Of a stretch of DNA of 64,000 bases, positions 42,325-50,062 are shown piece after piece; position 1 is the stretch's first letter; every line of letters begins with the position of its first letter. Source of the stretch: Peptococcus simiae (GTDB taxonomy: Bacteria; Bacillota; Peptococcia; Peptococcales; Peptococcaceae); assembly GCF_046097595.1 (NCBI RefSeq), contig NZ_JBJUVG010000001.1:248001-312000 (forward strand), in the 5' to 3' direction. Below the pieces are notes generated by a model. The model did not search any database, was not told the DNA's origin, and was given only the letters and a program-made list of their open reading frames with translations. Position numbers and translations under genes: made by a program.

Positions 42325-43086
42325 ATGACCACTAAAAACCCGCCTGCCCGGCTAAAGCGCTACCTGGCCCTGACCTTTGCCATCAGCTGGCTGGCCTGGT
42401 GGGGCGAGGCCCTGCTTATAAAAATAAGCCCGCTAACCGCCCAGGATCCGCCGGCCCTGCTGGCCTTTTGCCTAGGGGGCTTTGGCCCGACCATCGCCGC
42501 CTGCCTCTGCCTGCCGGGTGGCTTTTCCCTACAAGGGCTGGGCCACTTCCTGGCCAGCCACCGGCCCGGGACCCTCCCCATCCTAGCCGGCTTTGCCGGC
42601 CTCTTGTCCCTCTTTTTCCTGGTCGTTTCCTCCGGCCCGGCCCAGGGCATCCCTAGAGATGGGCGGGCCCTGGTTGTCTTTGGTCTGGTCTTTATCCAGG
42701 CCGGCCTCCTCTTTGGCGGCAATGAAGAGCTAGGCTGGCGGGGTACCCTCCAGCCCCTCCTGGCGCCCCGCCTGCCTGTCTGGCTGGCCCCTTTGGTCAT
42801 TGGCCTCATCTGGGTGGGCTGGCATATCCCCCTCTGGTTTATCGAAGGCAATAGCCACCAGACCATGTCCTTCGCTAGCTTCGCCCTCCTGGGCCTGGCC
42901 CTCAGCTACTGGCTCTCGGCCCTCATGACCCTGACCCGGTCCGTCCCGGCCTGCATGGCCCTCCATGGCCTGACCAATACCCTCTTAGGCCTATTGGTTC
43001 TCAACCAGGGCCCCATCTATTACCTGGCCCTCGTCGCCCTGACCGGCTTAAGCATAGTTGTCAGCCGGAAAGCTCAAGACCGATAG
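42325..43086 (+). CDS. CPBP family intramembrane metalloprotease
   Basis: This 253-residue membrane protein with about eight helices shows the three CPBP (Abi) motifs: EELGWRG, W-H-IPLWF and HGLTNTLLG. These carry the Glu and His residues of the presumed metal site. Bacillota members serve in bacteriocin immunity or protein processing; the role here is unknown. ATG 42325 follows AAAGGAGAG. It stands alone, just after the sortase terminator. Confidence 0.85.
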   Translation: MTTKNPPARLKRYLALTFAISWLAWWGEALLIKISPLTAQDPPALLAFCLGGFGPTIAACLCLPGGFSLQGLGHFLASHRPGTLPILAGFAGLLSLFFLVVSSGPAQGIPRDGRALVVFGLVFIQAGLLFGGNEELGWRGTLQPLLAPRLPVWLAPLVIGLIWVGWHIPLWFIEGNSHQTMSFASFALLGLALSYWLSALMTLTRSVPACMALHGLTNTLLGLLVLNQGPIYYLALVALTGLSIVVSRKAQDR

Positions 43087-43107
43087 GCTGGCTAAAGTGT
43101 CCGGCCT

Positions 43108-43140
43108 GGGCCCACAAGTAAACATCCGGGCCCTCTTTTA
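43108..43140 (+). terminator. Possible terminator of the CPBP gene
   Basis: GGGCCC (43108-43113) can pair with GGGCCC (43128-43133), followed by CTTTT. It is only moderately strong. Confidence 0.45.
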
Positions 43141-43179
43141 GGATAGGACACAAGCCTTACAGGCGATTTGGGATATAAA

Positions 43180-43279
43180 AAAGAGCCCTCTCTTTCTGAA
43201 GCTACGGCGATATAGGAAAAGCTAAGACCGTTAGGCTGAGTGCACGCGCCCCCCTATCATCTGAAAGAGAGACCTCTTT
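43180..43279. other. Possible structured RNA or small inverted-repeat element
   Basis: A long interrupted stem closes the element: AAAGAG (43180-43185) and CTCTCTTTC (43188-43196) pair with GAAAGAGAG (43263-43271) and CTCTTT (43274-43279). Inside, ACGG (43204-43207) can pair with CCGT (43228-43231), while ATAGG (43211-43215) can pair with CCTAT (43253-43257), which would make a pseudoknot. The minus strand ends in a T6 run, the plus strand in T4. No family was recognised; a MITE-like repeat is the alternative. Confidence 0.4.
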
Positions 43280-43379
43280 TATGGGGACCATGATACCGGC
43301 TTCAGACGGGGCTATCTATGATTAAGGCTGGATTTTACCGGGTTTTGGTCTTTATTTTGCAGCTTAGTGGGCGATTATG

Positions 43380-43388
43380 TGGTATACT
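43380..43388 (+). promoter_or_regulatory. Extended -10 promoter before the CRISPR-like repeat
   Basis: TGGTATACT is an extended -10 element just upstream of the first repeat-like hairpin. The same nine bases recur at 43497-43505 before the TPP riboswitch. Confidence 0.45.
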
Positions 43389-43392
43389 AGAA

Positions 43393-43470
43393 GTGTTCCT
43401 GCAGGCGCAGGGGTGATCCTATATTGATTAATTAGGATAACATTTTTCCCGCAAACGCGGGGGTGGGGCT
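43393..43470 (+). repeat. Two degenerate type I-E CRISPR-repeat-like hairpins
   Basis: The first unit (43393-43420) has TTCCTGC, loop AGGC and GCAGGGGTGATCC; the second (43444-43470) has TTCCCGC, loop AAAC and GCGGGGGTGGGGC. Both match the type I-E repeat pattern TTCC-(C/T)GC-N4-GC-(G/A)GGG-(G/A)TG, with compensating bases in the stem. Their starts are 50 bases apart, less than the about 61 of a real I-E array, and no cas genes are in the window. It is best called a relic or look-alike. Confidence 0.35.
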
Positions 43471-43477
43471 CTGGCCC

Positions 43478-43505
43478 TTGTATTTCCTTTTGCGCCTGGT
43501 ATACT
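43478..43505 (+). promoter_or_regulatory. tenA promoter
   Basis: TTGTAT (43478-43483) and TATACT (43500-43505, extended -10 TGG before it) are 16 bases apart. Transcription would begin close to the 5' side of the TPP riboswitch. Confidence 0.65.
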
Positions 43506-43511
43506 TAAGTT

Positions 43512-43593
43512 AACACAAGGGGAGCGTTATGCTGAGATGGCTTTTGCCGAACTCATGACCTGATCCGGGTAATGCCGGCGGAGGGACGTGTTG
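43512..43593 (+). promoter_or_regulatory. TPP riboswitch (THI element)
   Basis: The conserved parts GGGGAGC, GCTGAGATGG, ACCTGATCCGGGTAATGCC and GGCGGAGGGA are in order, closed by the P1 stem ACAC/GTGT. It senses thiamine pyrophosphate and should shut off the downstream tenA gene when the cofactor is plentiful. Confidence 0.95.
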
Positions 43594-43621
43594 CTGTAAA
43601 AAGGGATAGATAAGCGGATAA

Positions 43622-43657
43622 AATCTCCTTGTGAAATGACAAGGAGGTTTTTTTATG
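43622..43657 (+). terminator. Riboswitch expression platform: combined terminator and RBS sequester
   Basis: CTCCTTGT (43625-43632) pairs with ACAAGGAG around GAAATG, and a T7 run follows at once. The 3' arm contains the AAGGAGG ribosome binding site of tenA, and the T run is the spacer to the ATG at 43655. Formation of the hairpin would both stop transcription and hide the ribosome binding site. Confidence 0.8.
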
Positions 43658-44341
43658 CAGTTTACAGATCGTATTTGGCCGAAGGTGAAGCCTTTATGGG
43701 AGAGCTACCTGGCCCATCCTTTTGTGAAGGGGATGGGGGATGGGTCCCTGCCTATAGAGAAGTTTAAGCACTGGTTGACCCAGGATTATGTCTACCTGGT
43801 GGAGTATGCCCGGCTCTTTGCCATTGGCACAGAAAAGGCGACGTCCTTGGAGATGATGCAGGCCTATGCCAAGGGGTTGGACGGGGTGCTCTTTGTAGAG
43901 ATGAACTTGCACCGGGAATACTGTGCAAGCTTTGGCCTGTCTGAGGCAGACCTTTTAGCGACACAGCCGTCGGCGGTGAACCTGGCCTACACCAGCTATA
44001 TGCTGAGCCAGGCCCAGGCCGGTGGGGTGGAAAATGTATCGGCGGCGCTCTTGGCCTGCTCCTGGAGCTATAGCTATATCGGCCGGGCCTTGGCGGCAAT
44101 CCCGGGGGCCCTGGAGGGGGATAAGTATGGCAGCTGGATTCAGATGTATGCCGGGGATGACTTTACCCAGTTGAATGATGATGCCATGGCCCTGATGAAC
44201 CGGATTGCTGAGGGCAAGGCTGACTATGAGCTCGATCAATTAGAGGATATTGTTTTGAAAACCGGTTACTTTGAGTATTTATTCTGGGATATGTGCTGGA
44301 ACCAATCCACCTGGCCGGTAGGGATCCCCGGGTTGAACTAG
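43655..44341 (+). CDS. tenA: TenA family aminopyrimidine aminohydrolase (thiaminase II)
   Basis: TenA salvages thiamine breakdown products by releasing the hydroxymethylpyrimidine. The all-helical 228-residue protein starts with LWESYLAHPFVKGMGDGSL and has KHWLTQDYVYLVEYARLFA, the catalytic Cys region ALLACSWSY, and the Glu near YEYLFWDMCW. It is controlled by the upstream TPP riboswitch. No other thiamine genes are next to it, so this is a single salvage gene. Confidence 0.93.
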   Translation: MQFTDRIWPKVKPLWESYLAHPFVKGMGDGSLPIEKFKHWLTQDYVYLVEYARLFAIGTEKATSLEMMQAYAKGLDGVLFVEMNLHREYCASFGLSEADLLATQPSAVNLAYTSYMLSQAQAGGVENVSAALLACSWSYSYIGRALAAIPGALEGDKYGSWIQMYAGDDFTQLNDDAMALMNRIAEGKADYELDQLEDIVLKTGYFEYLFWDMCWNQSTWPVGIPGLN

Positions 44342-44466
44342 GTCCGACCAGGGAGAGGCGGTTTTATACCCATTATTTACCTTTTATTGACCACACATAG
44401 ATAGATGACTGTAGCGGTAGAGGGTATGATAGACTTATCTATTCGCGTGGCATAAAGGAGTGGGCT

Positions 44467-44862
44467 ATGAAGAAAAGAACAATCGGTGAAGGGCTGGGGG
44501 ACCGGCGCCAGGCCAGGGGCCTGACCCTGGCGGACCTGGCCGGAAAGACCGGGATTACTGAAGAAACCCTGGCGAGCTGGGAGGCCGGCCGGGCTTATCC
44601 GGATGCAGAGGGCTTGCAGAAAATAGCAGAGGCCTTGGACCTGGGCCCCGGTGACCTGCTGGCGGATGACCGGGAGGTAGCGAATCAAGACCCATCTATG
44701 GGTGAGACCATCACCTTGGCCAGCCAGGCTGTTGGCCTGGCAATGGGGGTAGCCGTCGCTGTTTTAGCGGTGCTGGGGCGCTTGGATAGTAACCAAGGCT
44801 TTATCCTCCTGGGCCTGGGTCTGGCAGCAACCGGGGTAGGCCTTTTAAGGTCCCGGGGCTAG
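44467..44862 (+). CDS. XRE-family regulator with membrane anchor
   Basis: This 131-residue protein has an N-terminal helix-turn-helix of the XRE (Cro/CI) type (LGDRRQARGLTLADLAGKTG, then ETLASWEAGRAYPDAEGLQK; about 8-60) and two hydrophobic helices near the C-terminus (about 88-105 and 110-127). It would sit at the membrane with its DNA-binding domain inside the cell. Targets are unknown. The ribosome binding site is AAAGGAG. It lies alone between tenA and the ZIP gene. Confidence 0.8.
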   Translation: MKKRTIGEGLGDRRQARGLTLADLAGKTGITEETLASWEAGRAYPDAEGLQKIAEALDLGPGDLLADDREVANQDPSMGETITLASQAVGLAMGVAVAVLAVLGRLDSNQGFILLGLGLAATGVGLLRSRG

Positions 44863-44989
44863 CCGGATGAGATGCAAAGAAGAGGCAGGACCTGTTAGAG
44901 GACCTGTCTTTTTCTATGTCCGGGTCTGGATAAGCAGGGGTCATGATGGGTATATATTTGACTAAATGATATGTAAAAGGAGTGGATCG

Positions 44990-45760
44990 TTGGCAATGTC
45001 GAGTGGACTGATTATTGCTTTAGGTTGTATTTTGCCGGGTTTGGCGACGGGTCTTGGGGCCCTGCCGATATTTTTTACCCGGAGCGTTTCCCAGCGGACC
45101 CTGGATACCTTATTGGGCGGGGCGGCCGGGGTGATGCTGGCAGCGACCTGTTTTTCCCTCATTATGCCGAGTATCGACTACGGCGGTGGGGATGTGAAGG
45201 CGGTGCTGGTGACTTCGGCCGGTATTTTGGGCGGAGCCATCCTTTTGGATATGATTGATAAGCTGGCTCCTCATGAGCACTTGCTGGATAAACGGATTGA
45301 GGGCCGGGATGCCAAGAGCCTGAAGAAGATTTGGCTCTTCGTCATTGCCATTACCATTCATAATTTCCCGGAAGGGTTGGCGACCGGGGTTGGCTTTGGG
45401 ACAGATAACCTGGCCAATGGGATGGCCATGGCCCTGGGCATTGGCTTACAGAATATGCCCGAGGGGATGGCGGTGGCCCTGGCTCTGGTCCGGGAGAAGT
45501 ATACGCCCGCCTATGCCTTCCTGATTGCTTTGGCGACGGGCCTGGTTGAACCGGTGGGGGCCTTTATGGGCTTTGGCCTGGTTCAGGTCTTTCAGCCCCT
45601 GGTGGGCTTTATCCTAGCCCTGGCCGGTGGGGCCATGCTCTTTGTCATTAGCGACGAGATTATTCCGGAAACCCATGCCAATGGCTATGAACGCCAGGCA
45701 ACCTATGGGATTGTGGTGGGTTTCATTATCATGATGATTTTAGATATTTTACTGGGTTAA
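44990..45760 (+). CDS. ZIP family metal transporter (ZupT-like)
   Basis: This 256-residue membrane protein of about eight helices imports divalent metals such as zinc. The metal-site motifs HNFPEGLATGVGF (helix IV) and NMPEGMAVALAL (helix V) are present. TTG 44990 sits seven bases after AAAAGGAG; an ATG at 44996 is possible, and the ATG at 44966 is upstream of the ribosome binding site and is rejected. It is followed 31 bases later by the carboxylesterase gene. Confidence 0.88.
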   Translation: MAMSSGLIIALGCILPGLATGLGALPIFFTRSVSQRTLDTLLGGAAGVMLAATCFSLIMPSIDYGGGDVKAVLVTSAGILGGAILLDMIDKLAPHEHLLDKRIEGRDAKSLKKIWLFVIAITIHNFPEGLATGVGFGTDNLANGMAMALGIGLQNMPEGMAVALALVREKYTPAYAFLIALATGLVEPVGAFMGFGLVQVFQPLVGFILALAGGAMLFVISDEIIPETHANGYERQATYGIVVGFIIMMILDILLG

Positions 45761-45790
45761 GTGGGCCGGACAGGGCCAAAGGAGCAGGTC

Positions 45791-47095
45791 ATGGAAAAAG
45801 ATAAAATAGGGCTTACAGAGGGACAGCGCCGGGGGGCAGTTGTGCAATTTCAGGGCATTCGCTATGCCCGGGCAGACCGGTTTGTGCCGCCTAGGCCCTT
45901 GACCTTGGCCGAGGGCCTGGCCGACCGGCAGGTCCCGGCGCCCTATGCCCTGCAAAATAAGGCGGCCCTGGAGCAGTTGATTTTTGGTGTGGACTATGGC
46001 CAAGTGGACCAGGCTGAAGACTGCCTCTACCTGACGGTGACGGTGCCCCTGGTCCAGGAGGACCTGCCGGAAAAATTGCCGGTCATGGTCTGGTTTCACG
46101 GGGGCGGCTTTAGCAATGGCGGCATTGCCAACCGGGCCTATGACCCCAGCCTCCTGGCTGAAGAGGGCCAGGTCATTGTGGTCGCTGCAAACTACCGGCT
46201 TGGGGCCTTTGGCTTTCTCTTTGATGAAGCAGGCGGTCCCGGTCATCCGGGATTTTTAGACCAGCTGGCAGCCCTGGAATGGGTCAACCGGTATATTGAC
46301 CGCTTTGGCGGCGACCCTGAGGCGGTCTGTATTTTCGGCCAATCGGCCGGAGGGACCTCGGTCCACCGGCTCCTGGCTGTGGCCGGGACCTCGGGCTTAT
46401 TTCAGCGGGCTATCATTCAGAGTGCCCCCTTCGGGACCCTGGAGAAACGGGAAAAGATGGAGGGGCAGCTGGCAGCGATGCTCCGGCCTTTTGCCCGCCG
46501 GCCCCGGGGAGAGGACCTCCGGGAGGCCCAGGGCCAGGCCCAGCGGTCTGTTAAGGAATGGGGGTATGCCAAGTACATGCACTTCGCGCCCCGGCCGGGG
46601 GTCGATCCCCTGCCGGCAGGCGGGGACCTGGATAGGGCCTATGCTGCAGCGGCCAAAGAGGTGGACCTCCTGATTGGGGCCAATAGCCGGGAACCTTCGA
46701 TTTACCTGGCCAAGTACCCCTGGTTTCCCAAGCTCGTTCAGGCCCCGGTTCTGGGGCCGGCTTTCGAAGTGCTCCTGCGCTATATGTCCCGGGCCATCTT
46801 CCAAAAGGGGACCTGGGCCTTTGCCCGGCAATACGCCGGGGCCGGCGGCCGGGTCTACCACTATACCTGCAGCTGGGGGGAAGACAGCTCGGTTTTCGGC
46901 GGCTGCCATTGCGCGGAAATGCCCCTGGTCTTTGGGGCGGCCGGCTACCGGGGAAGCCCCCTCCTGATGAATAAGCCCGCCCGGGAAATCGACCAGGTGG
47001 GCCGGCGGATTCGCCGTCTTTGGACAGACTTTGCCAAGAGCGGCCGGATTCAGAACTTAACCATTCCCCGCTGTATACGGGTGAAGCGGGTGTAA
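45791..47095 (+). CDS. Type B carboxylesterase
   Basis: This 434-residue alpha/beta-hydrolase has the oxyanion motif WFHGGGFSNGG, the nucleophile elbow FGQSAGGTS and the family segment EDCLYLTVTVP near residue 80. The Glu of the triad is likely in SREPSIY or a nearby position; the His is likely in FGGCHCAEMPL. It is shorter than the usual 490-550 residues. It hydrolyses carboxylic esters, with unknown substrate. ATG 45791 follows AAAGGAG. Confidence 0.85.
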   Translation: MEKDKIGLTEGQRRGAVVQFQGIRYARADRFVPPRPLTLAEGLADRQVPAPYALQNKAALEQLIFGVDYGQVDQAEDCLYLTVTVPLVQEDLPEKLPVMVWFHGGGFSNGGIANRAYDPSLLAEEGQVIVVAANYRLGAFGFLFDEAGGPGHPGFLDQLAALEWVNRYIDRFGGDPEAVCIFGQSAGGTSVHRLLAVAGTSGLFQRAIIQSAPFGTLEKREKMEGQLAAMLRPFARRPRGEDLREAQGQAQRSVKEWGYAKYMHFAPRPGVDPLPAGGDLDRAYAAAAKEVDLLIGANSREPSIYLAKYPWFPKLVQAPVLGPAFEVLLRYMSRAIFQKGTWAFARQYAGAGGRVYHYTCSWGEDSSVFGGCHCAEMPLVFGAAGYRGSPLLMNKPAREIDQVGRRIRRLWTDFAKSGRIQNLTIPRCIRVKRV

Positions 47096-47131
47096 GCAGC
47101 ACAGAGGAGTATAGAGAGGAGCGGAATAGCT

Positions 47132-47935
47132 ATGCGCATGCCTGTACTTTTTATTGGCCATGGCAGTCCGATGATTGCTTTAGAAGATTCCCCCCTGACC
47201 GACAAGCTCAAGCAGGTGGGGCAAAAAATACAAGACATTGATGGCCCGGTTCGGGGGATTCTATCCATATCGGCCCATTGGTATAAAAATGCCAACTATG
47301 TGCAAAGTGCGGCCCAACCGGAACAGATTTATGATATGTATGGCTTTCCGGAGGCCCTATACCAGGTGGAATACCCGGCCAAGGGGGACCTGGCCATTAC
47401 CGAGGCGGTCCAAGCTGTCTTGGGTGATGAGGTGACCCTTAATGACCGCTGGGGGGTTGACCACGGCAGTTGGACGGTCCTGGTCCATATGTTCCCGGCG
47501 GCGGATATCCCGGTGGTTCAGTTGAGTGTGAATAGCCAGCTCGGTCCCCGGGCAGCCTATGACTTAGGCCGTAAATTAGCCCCCTTACGGGACCGGGGCC
47601 TGCTCATCATGGGCAGCGGGAATATCGTCCATAACCTGCGCCAGGTGCGCGGGGATATAGACGGGGGCACCCCCCAGACGGAGCGCTTTGCCGGCTTTAT
47701 CACTGAAGCGGTGGAAGCGGGGGATATCGAGGCCCTACTCAACTACGAAAGCCACCCGGACGCGGCCTATGCCGTCCCGACGCCGGACCACTTCCGGCCC
47801 TTTATCATGGCCCTGGGGGCGGCAGATGGGGACCCGGCCCGGGCCTTTAACCGTGAGAACCGGATGGGCGCCCTGGCCATGGATTCCTACCTCTTTACCG
47901 AGTCAGCAGACCAGGCAGGCCGGTATGACCTATAA
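47132..47935 (+). CDS. DODA-type extradiol aromatic ring-opening dioxygenase
   Basis: This 267-residue protein of the class III (LigB-type) extradiol dioxygenase fold, YgiD/DOPA-dioxygenase branch, starts VLFIGHGSPMIALEDS with a metal His, followed by SISAHWY, WGVDHGSWTVLVHMFP and GSGNIVHNLR. The His residues HG, HW, DHG and VHN are those expected for the Fe(II) or Zn site. Its presence in a likely anaerobe suggests a role other than ring opening, but that is inference. The next ORF overlaps its last bases. Confidence 0.85.
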   Translation: MRMPVLFIGHGSPMIALEDSPLTDKLKQVGQKIQDIDGPVRGILSISAHWYKNANYVQSAAQPEQIYDMYGFPEALYQVEYPAKGDLAITEAVQAVLGDEVTLNDRWGVDHGSWTVLVHMFPAADIPVVQLSVNSQLGPRAAYDLGRKLAPLRDRGLLIMGSGNIVHNLRQVRGDIDGGTPQTERFAGFITEAVEAGDIEALLNYESHPDAAYAVPTPDHFRPFIMALGAADGDPARAFNRENRMGALAMDSYLFTESADQAGRYDL

Positions 47936-48338
47936 GCCCATTACCGACTACCGGGACCGGCTCTTCCAGAGTCCGGCCGGCCACTGGGTCATCGATGACC
48001 AGAACGAGGGCACCGAGGCTGCCCCGACGGAAACAGCTCATGTGGTCTACAGTGATGAGGTCAAGGCCTTTGTCCAGGCCGTCGGTCGATTCCAGAAGAA
48101 GAACCCCCTGCTGGGCCTGCGTGACTTTAGCGATATTTTAAAGGCCTATGGCCTCCAGTGGGGCCTGGCTGACATGCAAGAGGCGCCTTTGGACCGGATG
48201 GACGCCCGAGGGGTCATGGCTTTAATCGTGGCGGCTATCGAAGCGGAGAAGTTCCACGATGGGGCCCTGCTGACCTTTTTTGAAACAGGTTGCCTGCGCC
48301 GGTGGTTGGATCGGCTCCAGGTCCTGGACCGGGCCTAG
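47925..48338 (+). CDS. DUF6508-like protein
   Basis: A 137-residue soluble protein. The middle, VKAFVQAVGRFQKKNPLLGL, and the end, ALIVAAIEAEKFHDGALLTF followed by FETGCLRRWLDRL, match what I recall of the uncharacterised DUF6508 family, which occurs in Clostridia. ATG 47925 lies within the end of the dioxygenase gene (11-base overlap), so they are translated together; a longer frame from 47688 is unlikely. Function unknown. Confidence 0.65.
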   Translation: MTYKPITDYRDRLFQSPAGHWVIDDQNEGTEAAPTETAHVVYSDEVKAFVQAVGRFQKKNPLLGLRDFSDILKAYGLQWGLADMQEAPLDRMDARGVMALIVAAIEAEKFHDGALLTFFETGCLRRWLDRLQVLDRA

Positions 48339-48366
48339 GCCCTTATGCTAAAAAAGGAGGACGACC

Positions 48367-48846
48367 ATGCGAAAAAAAGACCGAGAACTGACAGCCCCGG
48401 CGGATTTACTGGCTATTATGCAGGCCGCTGACCGGGCGGTGCTGGCCTTTAATGGGGACCCGGCCCCCTACCTGCTCCCGGTCAATCCGGGAGTGGAATG
48501 GACCGGCGACCGTTTTATCCTATACCTTCACGGAGCGACCGAGGGGACCAAGTACCGGTACCTGGTCGATGGCGCCCCGGTAAGCTTTGAAATGGATGCC
48601 CACCATGCCCTGGTGGCTGACCGGGACCGGGGTTACTGCACCATGTATTATGCCTCGGTCATTGGTCAGGGCATCGCTTATGAACTGCTGGACGCTGAGG
48701 CCAAGGCCCGGGCCCTGCAGGTCATTATCGACAGCTACCATATCGATGAAGGCTTTGCCTACAACCCGGCGGCCCTTCCCCGGACCCGGGTCTTTAAGAT
48801 TGAAGTCCGGGCCATTACCGGCAAGGCCAAGGGGCCAAAGGTCTAG
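48367..48846 (+). CDS. Pyridoxamine 5'-phosphate oxidase-like flavoprotein (NimA-type)
   Basis: This 159-residue split-barrel protein starts MRKKDREL-x-AP-x-DLLAIM and has PYLLPVNPGVEW, FILYLHGATEGTKYRYL and the VSFE segment, the pattern of NimA-like FMN-binding proteins. Some members reduce nitroimidazoles; others are general flavin reductases. AAAGGAGG lies upstream. It is the last gene of the run from the carboxylesterase on and is closed by a strong terminator. Confidence 0.85.
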   Translation: MRKKDRELTAPADLLAIMQAADRAVLAFNGDPAPYLLPVNPGVEWTGDRFILYLHGATEGTKYRYLVDGAPVSFEMDAHHALVADRDRGYCTMYYASVIGQGIAYELLDAEAKARALQVIIDSYHIDEGFAYNPAALPRTRVFKIEVRAITGKAKGPKV

Positions 48847-48864
48847 CCGACTTAAAAAGCAAAG

Positions 48865-48910
48865 AAGCACCGGCCCTGTCTCTCGGTAGACAGGGCCGGT
48901 GCTTTTATTA
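48865..48910. terminator. Strong bidirectional terminator
   Basis: AGCACCGGCCCTGTCT pairs with its complement around CTCGG, with T runs on both sides. It separates the convergent PNPOx-like and nspC genes. Confidence 0.93.
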
Positions 48911-48931
48911 TTTTCCGGTAAGGTCGGCGGC

Positions 48932-50062
48932 TTAGAGCCGGCCTTTAAAGTTTTCGTAGCCAAATGCCCGCAGGACCCGCCAATCATCCTCTGAGGGCTT
49001 ACCCGATAAAATCGTCGGCAGGGGCATTCCGTTAAAGGTATTGGTCTTAACCATGGTGTAGAGGGCCATATCCCCAAAAATCAGGCGGTCGCCCGGTTGG
49101 AGGGGGGCATCAAAGGAATAGTCCCCGATGACATCTCCGGCCAGGCAGGTCGGGCCGGCCAACCGGTAGGTGTGCTTTTTCTCATGGGGGTTACCGCTAT
49201 TGGCCAGGGGGGGTCGGTAGGGCATTTCGATGACATCCGGCATATGGCAGGCAGCGGAGGTATCCAGGATAGCGATATCGATTTCGTTGTGAACGATATC
49301 CACCACGCTGGCCGTCAGGGTGCCGGCATTTAAGACCACCGCTTCCCCGGGTTCCAGGTAGATTTGTAGCCCATAGGTCCGGCTTAGGACCTGGACACAG
49401 TTGATGAGGGCGTCGACATCATAGTCAGCCCGGGTAATGTGGTGGCCACCGCCCAGGTTCAGCCAGCGCATGAGAGGGAGGTACTCGCCGAATTGGTCTA
49501 GAAAGGCGTCCAGGGTTTCCTGGAGGGCATCGAAGCCCTGCTCACAAAGGGTGTGGAAGTGGAGCCCTTCAATCCCCCGCAAGTTTTTGCCGAGGACCTC
49601 CTTCTTGAGGATGCCCAGGCGAGACCCCGGGGCACAGGGATCGTAAATACCCCCGTCCTGGGTGGAATGGTCCGGGTTGATCCGTAAACCGCAGCTCTTG
49701 CCGGCAGCCAGGGCCCGGGGGCCAAACTGCTCCCACTGGGCAAAAGAGTTGAAGGACAGGTGGTCGACGTATTTTAAAATCTCATCAAAGTCCCGCTCTT
49801 GGTAAGCCGGGGAAAAGATGTGGGTCTCCTTGCCCATTTCCTCATGGCCCAGGCGGGCTTCATAGAGGCCGCTGGCCGTTGTGCCGGCCAGGACCTGGCC
49901 AATCATGGGGTAGAGGGCAAAGTTGGAGAAGGCCTTTTGGGCCAGGAGAATCTTGGCCCCGCTTTCATCCTGGACCCGGCCCAGGATGGCCAGGTTTTTG
50001 GCCAAGGCTTCCTCGTCAATGGCAAAGAAGGGGGTTGGCACATCTTTTAGATGTAAACCCAT
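48932..50062 (-). CDS. nspC: Carboxynorspermidine decarboxylase
   Basis: This PLP enzyme decarboxylates carboxynorspermidine or carboxyspermidine to the polyamine. The 376-residue protein is a fold III decarboxylase with the PLP Lys in ILLAQKAFSNF, the barrel glycine motif WLNLGGGHHI, and the second-subunit CDS-type site replaced here by LAGDVIGDYSF. The start at 50062 overlaps the stop of the upstream dehydrogenase gene (TAATG). Together the two form the alternative spermidine route, which is common in gut Bacillota and Bacteroidota. Confidence 0.92.
   Translation of the reverse strand: MGLHLKDVPTPFFAIDEEALAKNLAILGRVQDESGAKILLAQKAFSNFALYPMIGQVLAGTTASGLYEARLGHEEMGKETHIFSPAYQERDFDEILKYVDHLSFNSFAQWEQFGPRALAAGKSCGLRINPDHSTQDGGIYDPCAPGSRLGILKKEVLGKNLRGIEGLHFHTLCEQGFDALQETLDAFLDQFGEYLPLMRWLNLGGGHHITRADYDVDALINCVQVLSRTYGLQIYLEPGEAVVLNAGTLTASVVDIVHNEIDIAILDTSAACHMPDVIEMPYRPPLANSGNPHEKKHTYRLAGPTCLAGDVIGDYSFDAPLQPGDRLIFGDMALYTMVKTNTFNGMPLPTILSGKPSEDDWRVLRAFGYENFKGRL

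Noticed and set aside
43393..43470. Active CRISPR array
   Set aside because: Only two diverged repeat-like units with a wrong period and no cas genes; kept only as a possible relic.
46551..47102. 183-codon minus-strand frame opposite the carboxylesterase gene
   Set aside because: Arg/Pro/Gly-rich product typical of a GC-rich antisense frame, with no ribosome binding site or domain.
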